From the NCBI GenBank assembly GCA_015039315.1, contig WIDE01000120.1, positions 1 through 64,000 of the forward strand: DNA of 64,000 nt, given 5' to 3'. The DNA is from Clavulina sp. PMI_390. Lineage: Eukaryota > Basidiomycota > Agaricomycetes > Cantharellales > Hydnaceae. Every line of letters starts with the position of its first letter. Position 1 is the first letter of the stretch. The notes below the pieces were generated by a model that was not told the origin of the DNA, did not search any database, and worked only from the letters and a program-made list of their open reading frames with translations. Shown piece by piece: positions 1 through 9,771 of the stretch. The translations under genes and the position numbers were made by a program.

Positions 1-1866
1 AGTTACGTCTGGTAATCAGGATTTCGTTACCGCCAGCGCTTTATCAGGACTGAATCTCAAACTCCGATGATGCCAGGTTAGCCGCTCTTGGAGCGCTGTT
101 ATCAAGTCTTCATTGTCGCTCCAATACCTGATTGATATCGATCGATGGGGCTACGTTGATGGTTCTCCGATGTTCTCGACTTCGGATAAGTGGGAGGCCT
201 TCAAGAACCACCGACGAGCTTGGCGAACCCTTGAGCCTACACATTCCGAATCATTCGTTAGGAACACAAGAGACGTGTATGAAGCTTCTGGAAGCACGTT
301 CGCTTGGGGGACTGGAGATGCCTCTCGTCCGATTCTGAACTTCTATCAGGCAGAATCCAATTTATATAATCGACCCGCGCGTCGCTGGGATCTTAAGGAG
401 TTTGGGCTCTCGAGTTTTCGAGACTTTACAATCAATGAGCAGGAAGACCTGCTTATTCTTATAGAAGAGCCTCGGACCACTGGGTGTGTGCAGTTTGATA
501 CCAAACTCTTCGTACTTATGACTCTAATCGTCGTAAAATAGCGCCTTCTTTATGCCCGCTCCGACAGATGATCAGCCCACTCTTATTCTGCATTTTCGCT
601 CTCTATCTACCGGAAATCCTCATCCACTGGCTTCGAAGCCCTTTCTATCCATGTCAGGCACGCCGTTGCAATGCCAAAGGATGAATTGTCAGGTGATGGG
701 TAACACATTTGGAATCCTCTTGTCTTATTGGGAGCAGGCGCCTTCCATCATGACAGTGTGGAATTGGGTGAGGGGCTGCATGATTTCTGTGAGTGCTTCG
801 CAATCGCAGACGCTCGGATCCCGAGGGCCTGACACTTTGACTGATGTTGCACGGGGTGATACAGCACAATGAATTCAGTGAATCTGCGGCCGCAGACTCG
901 TTTACTTTCATCTCGGATCATCACTTTTTAGTGGCAACACATGACTCTCTCTCAGGGTATCCAGCTCTCGATTGCTACGACTTTGATGTGACTGACACAC
1001 CCTCCAACGAGTTTGGGCATTCGACTACTAGAGCCCTGAGTGATGCAACATTTTACTTCCCAGTCCCTGTCGATGAGGAGATGATGGTTGGGATTTACGG
1101 ATTCGAGATCGAATCTGATCCTCCATCGCTCTCTTACTCGCCGGACGTCTCCAAAAAAGCCTCTCGCACCTCCAAGACCTCTGCAGTTCGCAAATTCCAC
1201 CGGAAGGATACGGCCCCGCTAGTTGTCATCCAATTTGCCGTTGCCCCCCGAGAGGGAGACGAAGAAGGAAACGATCACGACTATCTGCTGATTGTTCCAG
1301 CTGAAAACCTTCTTTCCCTAGTTAGCACCGGCCGCATGGACTTCTCATGGGAGGATTGGAGCTCTGATGCCCGAGTGACACTTGACGGCGTACACGCGCA
1401 AGGAGCTAACGCAAATCAAAACGTGTTCTCATGCAACGTTTCTGCAGATCGCGTGGCGGTGATTGATTGGCAAGAGCAACGTTCTGCCACTGTCAGGGTG
1501 TTGGACTTCAATCCTGTCCGCGTACAGGACGTCGCTCGCCGTGCTCATATCAACGGGAATGATAGTGGCCAAGAGATTCCTTCGCCGATCAGAGTAGTCT
1601 CAGGCATCCAGAGAGATCCGCATGGGGAGCTAGAACTGGTCCTCACGGGTGATGACCTCAACAATGGAATAACATACACGGAAATGACGATCCCACGAGT
1701 GTTCTCCTCCTTTTCGGGGATAATCATCCTAGAGGAACACTTCTTTATACTCTGTGGAGTACGTGCCCGGTTTTACATCGTGCTGAATTTGTAGCTCATC
1801 TCGCGCTTTCGCCCTTGACAGGTTGGCGATGAGAATCTTTACAAGATTGAAGCATTGACATTATAG
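1..1866 (+). CDS. Agaricomycete F-box-type protein (5' partial)
   Basis: The gene enters the window from the left, and no start codon or F-box helix is visible. Exons can be joined across about 113-480, 563-790 and 886-1747. A last exon at about 1822-1866 (ending LYKIEALTL) is plausible. The order of blocks fits the large family of agaricomycete F-box proteins with a beta-propeller-like C-terminal half: a region ending in DLLILIEEP, then HFRSLSTGNPHPLA, then MTVWNWVRGCMIS, then a long segment with DSFTFISDHHFLVATHD. In that family the N-terminal F-box would bind Skp1 of an SCF ubiquitin ligase and the rest would bind substrate; this is family inference, because the F-box lies outside the window. 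Exon ends near 480-560 and 790-885 are uncertain. A broken copy is possible but no disabling stop is forced. Confidence 0.6.
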
Positions 1867-2295
1867 AACCCGCAGCGTTTCAAATACGAAGCACTAGTAC
1901 TCGAATTCTCTGAGGCGGTGAGATTAAGAACCCAGGCCCAAGCAAGCCAAGATGCTGACACCATTTGGCTACGTGACTTGTCGATCATATTCGGCACGAT
2001 TCACGGGAAAAATAGACAATTCTAGCGTGTCTCATCGACATCGCTCGCACTAGGGCTTCTGGCTACCTCGTCCAAAATGCTGAAATACCTCACCTCTTAA
2101 ACTTTACTTCGCCCGATCTATTGACGTGGAGAGGGCCCATAGCATTCGTTCCCTCATGCTCAAACGCAATTCATGGGAGACAATTCGCCGCTGATACAAA
2201 GGTGCTCATATATCCTTCCTGGTGCTTCTCTCGCTGGCCCATTCTTCTATCCTTAAGTACTCGTCCCCTGGGTTTCCAAAGATTCAAGCCTGATC
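1867..2295. other. Intergenic region
   Basis: About 430 nt between two plus-strand genes. I see no convincing coding potential, RNA gene or repeat. It presumably holds the 3' UTR of the F-box-type gene and the promoter of the next gene. Confidence 0.5.
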
Positions 2296-3676
2296 ATGAC
2301 CTCTCCCAAGCTCCTTGAGAAACTACTCTGTGAAAAATACCCCAAGATAGAGACAGGCATGAATAGCTCCCTTTACGACGACTCCTCAGCGACCCTTGCT
2401 TTCATCTCAGGCAATGGAGAAAAGCCAGCCCTCACAGACTCTGCTTTCTACGACGACGGAGAAGTTCAAACGCCTGCAGAGCGTCGCGCCATCATGAAAG
2501 AGGAGCGTGAACGGATGAGGTCAATGTGCTTCATATTCCGTGCCGATCCATTCTCCACTCGTAATACCCATTCCCCCGAAAACGAAGATGCTCCCTGGGC
2601 TGCACGTCCACAAGTCGTTCCCCCTCTTTTATGCTCGTTCCCTGTCGAGATAAAGGATGAAACCGAATACGAAGGAACGCCAGCCATGGACCAAACTGCC
2701 CATGACGCCCTTCTTGAGCTTTCCTTGACTCCCCCAAACGATGGCAGCCCGTATTTATGCTCTTACGACATGGGGGATGGTCCTGGGCCACTGGAGATAG
2801 TGACTGCCTTGGATCAGCCGCCTGTTTCTTCCATCCCATCGTCGCCTTTAACACGCACTTCACCTGTCCCTTCCTTGCCAGCTCTCATGTCACAATCCTA
2901 TGCCCCAGCTCTTCCTTCCTCATGTCAGTACCACCACGGAGCAGTCAAGCAAGAGGCGACCAACTACGCTCCAACAGAGACTCTAGGTATGTGGGGAATG
3001 GGAACAGCTTCTACCGGCGGCCATCATTTGCCCCCAGCATTCAGCCACGTCAGTCGTGCTCGGCCATCTCAAGGTATGCTGTATAACCAAACTTTTCTTC
3101 TTGGAATTCGCGAGCTTACGCGATTACAAGGATTGTACCATTATTCGTACGACCATTACCCCCATGCAGGTTCTTCCAATACATTGCACCCCTTACCGCC
3201 GGTCCCCGAGCCTCCGGCATACATCAGCGATCCTTCCGTATTAGATCGGCGACGTTCTGCGCCTGTAATATTCGGAAGTAGCAGTATGGGTGGGCATTCA
3301 TCGACCCACCTCCACTATGGTGTATTCGCACCACAAGTTTTTCAGCCAGTAGGACTTGGCTCTACATCTCACAACTTCCTTCCTGCCCAGCGTCCCTTGT
3401 CAGCACTCCTCGCCTTACATTCCCATCAGGCGGTAAGTGTTGAGCGAGATGATTAGCATCCGATATTCCTAAGTGAATTATATTAGTCGAACCCGTCAAT
3501 CCCTGGTGTGCATGATCATGTCAATGCGACATCTCCTGTTGCAATATCGGAGTCGTACCAATGGGGGCTGAGATATCCCGAGGTACGCTAACTCTCAAAC
3601 TGGCTACTGTTGCATCCTCGATGATCTCACATTTCCTCGCAATCAGGTCGCACAAAACTTTCTTACTCATTCCTGA
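2296..3676 (+). CDS. Hypothetical Pro/Ser-rich protein
   Basis: I do not recognise this protein. It starts with MTSPKLLEKLLCEKYPKIE and has a short charged helix-like stretch (TPAERRAIMKEERERM, residues about 55-70). The rest is low-complexity sequence rich in Pro, Ser and His, likely disordered. Two introns are needed to reach a stop: 3433-3486 and 3583-3646, both GT-AG, with a last exon ending AQNFLTHS at 3676. A third segment, 3074-3169, also has GT and AG ends and is 96 nt with no stop, so it could be an intron or coding. The gene is convergent with the MFS transporter, 176 nt from its stop. It looks like a regulatory or scaffold-type protein, but no DNA-binding domain is visible, so no function is assigned. 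Confidence 0.6.
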
Positions 3677-3852
3677 GCTGTCTCCAGTGTCCTGCGTAAC
3701 ATCGACAAAGTTAATTTATGTATTCAATTGATCCAATGCATGCATATAGCCTGTGGGAGAGCGAGCAGCAGGCGAAGCAACAAAAGAAAGATGGGATGGG
3801 TGGCATGTAAAATGGTACGATACTTCCCAAGGGGAATGGTGAGCCCAACCAA

Positions 3853-6800
3853 TTAGCGAATAAAGAAGGTGAGACCAATCGCGGCGGCACACAAGGTCTA
3901 TCAGGTCCAGGTGGCGCGTGTCAGTAAGCATGTCAATTTACACTGTGGTGTAGAAGAAGGAAACCCACGGAGACAGCGTAGAATCCATACGGGAATCCAT
4001 CGGGTCCGGCATTTGTGCTCTCGGCCCACAACTACAATGAAAAGTTGTACGTGCCAAGAAAGTCGCGTGACAATGAATGTTGAATGCAGTCAGAATATTA
4101 GTTCAGTGAAGGCAATCAAACGAGTCATACCCAGCCGCCGAGGAGCTGCATTGTGGGAGCGTGGGGTACGAGTAATCAGATGCGAGGCCGCTAGTACGAC
4201 TGAATATATTTTACTCAACTGGTCCGATAACTCGTGCGAGCGACGCAAGTGATTGCGCTGAAATTTTTGTGAGGCTCTAGGTCATGATGCAACCTTGATA
4301 GACAATCAGGACTAACCTAGACCATTGGAAAAAGCTACCAAGTGGGGAGGGGAAACTAGGAAGAAGACAGTGTCTCAGAATAGACGCCCGGTCAGAGTGG
4401 GGACAAATACGCACGATAGTTCAGCAGCACCGCTATGGATGTGAATGCGAAAGTGGAGCCAGCATATCGTATTGCTCTGAGATACAAATCGTAACTCGTT
4501 AGGAATGGGTATGGCGCCACTATAGACACAGTAACTCACGTGCTAATGGTCAATAGCGTCATCACGAAGACGTTGCCGTCGTCACTGCTACTGGCGAATA
4601 CGCGATAGAAGGTTACTGAGAGGTATGCGGGAATGAAGAGTGTCGAGCCAATGCGGAACATTGCGAGATGTGAAAACTGAAGAAGATGCATAGCGGCTCG
4701 TCAGGGGTGGGTTCTGCACAATGGGACATGACAAAAGCTCATACTTTGCCACGTGGGGGACTACGCAGTTCACAATGTGGCATCTTTGATTAGTATTTCT
4801 GACACTCAACGTCTATCCAGCGTTTTTACGCACCCAATATTCCTATTGCGACAATATTCAGAGAGAGATTTATTACAGTGAGGTTGTGGGCGCACTTACG
4901 GATACAGGTAGAACTGGTAAATGACCTGGGCAATACACATCAAGGCGACTAGAAGCTAATCTCAGATGCTGAGCTTTTTTGTAGGATGTCAGTCACGCAC
5001 TCAGGGTGGCAAAGTGGCTTGGATCGAGGCCAAGACCGCCGGTTCGGTAGGAGCTGGGGCCACATAGCAGTTAGGGGAAGAACCCGAGAGGAAGAAGCCG
5101 AAGATCAACGTACGACGTCAAATACATTAGGAAGACTTGATCATGACTGGTGGTATGCAGCGCCAATACGAAATATTGGAAGATGATGAATAGCGGGAGT
5201 GACGTCCACGGCAAACCGTCGTTCTTTGCCGGAGCCGCAGATGTCGCCTCTGCTACAACAGGGTCAGGCTGAGAAACTTGGCCTTCCACAATAGGAGTCA
5301 AGGTATCGACAAATGGATCATCGATCTCTCGTGTTGGAGTAGTGGCTGGAGATATTCCTAAGGCATCAAGTAGGGCGGGGGGAGTGCTCACGCCCGTATT
5401 CGCATAAATCGCAGGGAGAGCGTGCTGCGAGATTGAAGGGCGCCTTGCGGACTCAGCACCATCCTCAAATGTGTGATAGCTGAAGGAGGTGATACGACCC
5501 GCCGCGGCTTGTGAGTTCGAAGGCCGCCTATTACCCCAACCCATAACAGAAGAAGCAGCAATAGAGTCCTCACGATGACGGCGAGGACTATCCGAAGGCC
5601 TACGATGGGGAGGAGATTGAGATCGAAGGCGGCCCATAACAGCATCAGGGGCCTCGTCGTATTCGTCGTCATCGTCATCTTCTGAATCAAGGAAGGGATC
5701 CTCATTGTCTGCGTTGATAGCTGCCGCTACCCACAAGCTGGGGAGCGATGTTGCCGCATTTTCATTGGCTAAGACGTCAAAGCAAATTAGGGAACCTCGC
5801 CATGAGTGACCACTGCTTCAAAGTGAAAACTCACCAATAAGCAACCTCTGTGCAAGTGATAGCTCCTCGACAGGAGCGGGCGGGTCTTCAGCCCCCGGTC
5901 TAGTCGAGTTTCTTCGCTGCCGATTATCTTGCGTGGCAGCGCTTCCTCGACGCCGTGCCGTGGTAATAGTGCTTTGGCTGAAGTTCCGTGGTCGATAGCC
6001 ATAAGCAGAGCCGCTCATCCGATTCCCTCGAGACGCAGATGCCAAGCGGTTACGAGATATAGGATTGATCGGGGCTCCGAGGATGGGATTAGATGGACGA
6101 CGCGATGAGCCCGGCGAAGGAAGCTCCGCAGCAGGGCTGTTCTGGCTATAGGCTTCCCTGACTCGACGAGCGAAATACCCCGAAACCTTCTTCTTAGCGA
6201 TGAGGACGCCTAACGAGGGGGCCGGTTCTTCGCGCAGGGGTGACTCTCCTAGATCAATGTGGTGAGTCGGCTCCTGGTCTATTCCTTCCCCCCTTTCTTC
6301 ATCCGCTGGCTTCTCAATCGGTAGCCTGATCGTGCCACGTCGTGGCCCACCATCCCAGTCAAGAAAGAGCGAGAGAATGGCTCCAAGAAGTAGAATGGAG
6401 GCTGCAATGATTGTTGGTAGTAAATATGGGTAGTGAACGAATAGCGGTATTTTGCCAAATGTTGTGGGCCAATTCTTCGCTGGGCTTTCAACTAGACGAA
6501 GCCAATTAGCCACTGCCTCGTAATGTGCAAACGAGAAAACGAGGTAACTCACAGGAGCCACCAATGCTGGAAACAAACGGATTCAAATAATCAGTTCCGA
6601 TGCACGTGGTCACACACTAAGTGAAGCTCACATGGCCCCAGCTATATGGAAAGAGCGGATCAGATTCAGAGGAAGTCTGCTCAGATGCCAGACAAGACTT
6701 ACCAACACCACCAAGACCCCAGCTGAACCTAAATATGGAAAAGAGTTGCAAGCCGGGTCAATACAATTGGACTCAGTTGACAATCTCGCTCTTGCATGTG

Positions 6801-7653
6801 GCAGATAACGCACCCCATGATACCATAGGCCCTCGATTCGTTTGAAGGGTCAGCAACAGCGGTGACTGTGCTCCTTGCAACGCTAAGGATGGGTGATCAG
6901 ATCAAAGTAGCTCGGACCCGTTGTGGCTAAGACTGAGCTCACCCTACAGCGCCGTTGAAAACCCCTTGCAGTAGCCTGACCGCGACGGCCTGGGTGAAGG
7001 TCGTGCATGTTCCAAAGAGTGCACAAGTGAGAGCATTGCCTAGCAGAGCAGTGAAGAGTACGGCGCGGTTCCCATGTTTAGACGCAATGGTAGCCCACAA
7101 CAGGGATGTCAGAAATTGGGTGATAAAGAAACTAGAGATGATGGCGCCGGTGTAAGAGCCTAGATTAGACGTCTCGCCCAGCTCAAACGTCTTGGTCATG
7201 TCCACGATGAAGGGTGTGCTAACATTAGCGCTCAGGAACTCGCCAAGAACAGCCTAAAACACGACGTCATAGTTAGCGTACAGAACGCATACCGGGGCAT
7301 ACACTTACTATTGAAAGCACAACCATAGGGATTGTGGGGAGAGGGGAGCTTTCATCGCCTGAGATCGGGATCGCAGAGGGAATTGGTGGCTTGTCGGAGA
7401 CGGAACCAGTCTCGAGCGGGTCGTCGAGCAGATTGCGATAGTGAGATGCCATGCTGTAACGTGGACCTCTCCTCTCGCTATTTGGGGCTCCCAATGATTC
7501 ACCTTCGCTAAAGGGAGTTCTCGGACTCTCTAGGCTCGGATTTGGCCCGTTAAGGGGGATTTGGTGAGTTGCCCGGGAGGGACCTTGTGGGAATTGCGGC
7601 CTGGAGGGGAGATCTATGTGAAGGGGCGTGTCCCCCTCGCCATTTCTTGACAT
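3853..7653 (-). CDS. MFS transporter, YCR023C/ZIF-like, with large central loop
   Basis: A major facilitator transporter of roughly 870 residues, about twice a plain MFS protein. The N-terminus is a Ser/Pro-rich tail of about 110 residues. The first helices include the loop 2-3 motif in WATIASKHGNRAVLF and the family block LLQGVFNGAVG-VARSTVTAVAD. A block reading GFSWGLGGV-AGAIIGGSFESPAKNWP is assembled from tiny exons. Between helices 6 and 7 lies a very long hydrophilic loop (about 6350-5210) with Arg/Ser-rich and acidic stretches. The C-terminal half reads IALMCIAQVIYQFYLYPNIG, PPRGK, FSHLAMFRIG, AIRYAGSTFAFTSIAVLLNY and LLGGW, ending TLCAAAIGLTFFIR at 3853. About 17 exons are needed, including 26-nt (6703-6728), 10-nt (6632-6641), 14-nt (6553-6566) and 16-nt (4745-4760) micro-exons. 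The family resembles yeast YCR023C and plant zinc-induced facilitators, probably vacuolar; the substrate cannot be read. It is divergent from RAM2 with 118 nt between starts. Confidence 0.85.
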
Positions 7654-7771
7654 GGCGTGGCTACTGGACGCCTTGATGTCACAGAACCAGAACGAGCGTT
7701 AAACAATTCAGCAGTCGGTCCTTATTGTCTATTTTGGCACGTTTGGCTTCTAAACACACCTCCAAACAACC

Positions 7772-9152
7772 ATGGTCAGTCTACCTGTTAAGCCAGAGCC
7801 ACTAGTTTGACGCGTCTAATGCCATCCCTATAGACAACAAAATCAGAATCGCCTCTTCTATATAGCGAGCTAGACGAGTGGAAAGATATCACGCCTATTC
7901 CGCAGGAGGAGGAAGGCTTCGCCCCTCTAGCCCCGATCCTGTATGGCGATGAGTGTCAGTCCCCTTGCTTGAGGGAGGACGATTTGTAGTATACTGATCG
8001 TATAGATTTCCCCTACAGACAAGGATGCTACAAACTATTTTCGTGCTATCGTCAAGAAGGGCGAGCATTCCAAGCGCGTCTTGGACTTGACTGAGCATAT
8101 CATTCGTCTAAATCCCTCCCATTACTCCGTGTGGTAGGTCGATCCAATCCATATCAGCCAGTGCTATTGGTATTAATTCGGCCTAGGCAATACCGCTATG
8201 ACACCCTGCTCGCAATCAAGGCCGACCTTGAGCAGGAACTCCGTTTGATGGACGAGATCGCGACAAAGTTCCTGAAAACCTACCAAGTATGGCATCACCG
8301 CCGCCTGCTATTGTCCGCCGTAAGAAACCCTGGTCCAGAGCTAGCTTTTATCCAGAAGGGGCTCGAAGAGGACTCCAAGAATTATCACACCTGGGCATAC
8401 CGTCAATGGATTCTTTCTGAATTTAATGAAGATGAGCTATGGCGAGAAGAAATTCCCTATGTAGATGATCTCCTTCATCAGGATATCCGGAATAACTCCG
8501 TATGGCATCATCGGTTCTTTGTCCTTTGGGATTCCGGCGTCCACCCTGGCCAAGAAGATCGCGAGGAGCTACTTGCAAACGAGTTACGGTACGTTTGATA
8601 TGAACGAATGACGTGACTACCAGCTAAGCTTCCCCGCGTAGCTTCGTAAAGTACAAGATCTCGCTCGCTCCCAACAATCCATCGGCGTGGAACTATTTGA
8701 GAGGGTAAATCCGATATGCTTGACTTACAATAGTTTTTATCGCATTAAACAGCCTTCACAGAATTCTCGAGCACTCCGAAACCCCATTCTCAACGATCGA
8801 GACTTTTGTGATCCCTTACACCAAATCTCAACAGGAAGCATCCAATGTTGAGGATCTCGACAATCCAGCGCCATCGCCCAAAGCCGAACTGCCATGCGTC
8901 CAGGCCGTCGAATTCCTCGCGGATATCCGCATCGAGTCAATTTCCCCCGACACAGATTCAGTCCAATCCAATTTGAAGGAGGCCGAGGCCCTCTACTCCA
9001 TATTGGCAGAGGAGCTTGATCCAATGCGCAAGAAGTAAGTCTATGCTAATCAACTGGTCTGAAGCTGAGCTCACGACTGAAACTTCGCGCGTAGATATTA
9101 CGAGTACCTCCAACGAGAGGCTGTGATTCGGGTGTTTGCTGGCACAGCATAA
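7772..9152 (+). CDS. RAM2: Protein farnesyl/geranylgeranyltransferase type I alpha subunit
   Basis: This is the shared alpha subunit that pairs with a beta subunit to attach farnesyl or geranylgeranyl to CaaX proteins such as Ras and Rho in the cytosol. The tetratricopeptide-like prenyltransferase alpha repeats are clear: YKDATNYFRAI, then LNPSHYSVWQYRYDTL, VWHHRRLLL, YHTWAYRQWIL, SVWHHRFFVLW and SAWNYLRG. The start is unusual: exon 1 is only the ATG (7772-7774), followed by a 59-nt GT-AG intron (7775-7833) and TTKSESPLLYSELDEW. Reading on without splicing hits a stop after 12 codons. The second intron is 7955-8018, and further short introns lie near 8135-8187, 8590-8640, 8707-8752 and 9037-9093. 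The end is at 9152 (VIRVFAGTA). About 350 residues, as expected for the family. Confidence 0.93.
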
Positions 9153-9345
9153 CTGATGCATCGCAGTCACCTCAATCATGTATCTGTATCACTCTTCACA
9201 TTGTTGTATTTCCATTTAACTGTAGGACATGATATCCGCTTTCTTTGTAAAGAACATCGAATGTATTGAGGCATACTTGGGTCTGAAGTGGAGAGCCACA
9301 ACGACGAACCAACAAAGGGGTGTGGAGGGAGCCTGAAAGACAAGC

Positions 9346-9351
9346 AAAAAA
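9346..9351 (-). terminator. Pol III terminator of tRNA-Phe
   Basis: A run of six T on the minus strand (six A on plus) starting three bases past the tRNA 3' end, the usual signal for RNA polymerase III termination. Confidence 0.75.
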
Positions 9352-9354
9352 GAG

Positions 9355-9437
9355 TGCCACGAACCTGGATTGAACAGGTGACCTATGCATTGCGTAATAA
9401 CTTCAGTGCAGCGCTCTCCCAGCTGAGCTATCGCGGC
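9355..9437 (-). tRNA. tRNA-Phe (anticodon GAA) with 10-nt intron
   Basis: The minus strand folds as a full cloverleaf. The acceptor stem GCCGCGA pairs with TCGTGGC (one G-U), the D arm is GCTC-AGCTGGGA-GAGC, the T arm is ACCTG-TTCAATC-CAGGT, and the discriminator is A. The anticodon GAA is at 9402-9404, preceded by CT and followed by G37. A 10-nt intron (9391-9400 on plus) sits at the canonical 37/38 position, leaving a 73-nt mature RNA. The anticodon stem has four pairs plus a C27-U43 mismatch. The internal A and B boxes are present within the D and T arms. Confidence 0.93.
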
Positions 9438-9771
9438 AAGATATGCCGAATTTCAAATGAGGCAATTAGTCCCGTTCTCCATGTGGCTCGCGTAGTTCCA
9501 ACGAAATACCTTGTGATTCTGACACGAGCTAGATCGCCGTGAGAGCTCGATAGTGTCATGTTTCATCTGTACGTAATATTTTCACGTCATCCGTTCGAGC
9601 ATCGGACCATCTTTTGGGGATGAAATCAATAGCATTAACCCTTGACGTATCGTAATGTAGTGAAGCGAGATGCAGGAAGCCCATGTCATGAAATAAGTGT
9701 TGGATAGCCAGAAACAAACGGAAAATGAATGTGGAAATGGCTGAAGGGAAGGCTAACGACAGGCTCTTGCT
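9438..9771. other. Intergenic region
   Basis: About 330 nt between the tRNA gene and the end of the Zn2Cys6 gene. Nothing recognisable is seen; it should include the tRNA 5' flank and the 3' UTR of the regulator. Confidence 0.45.
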
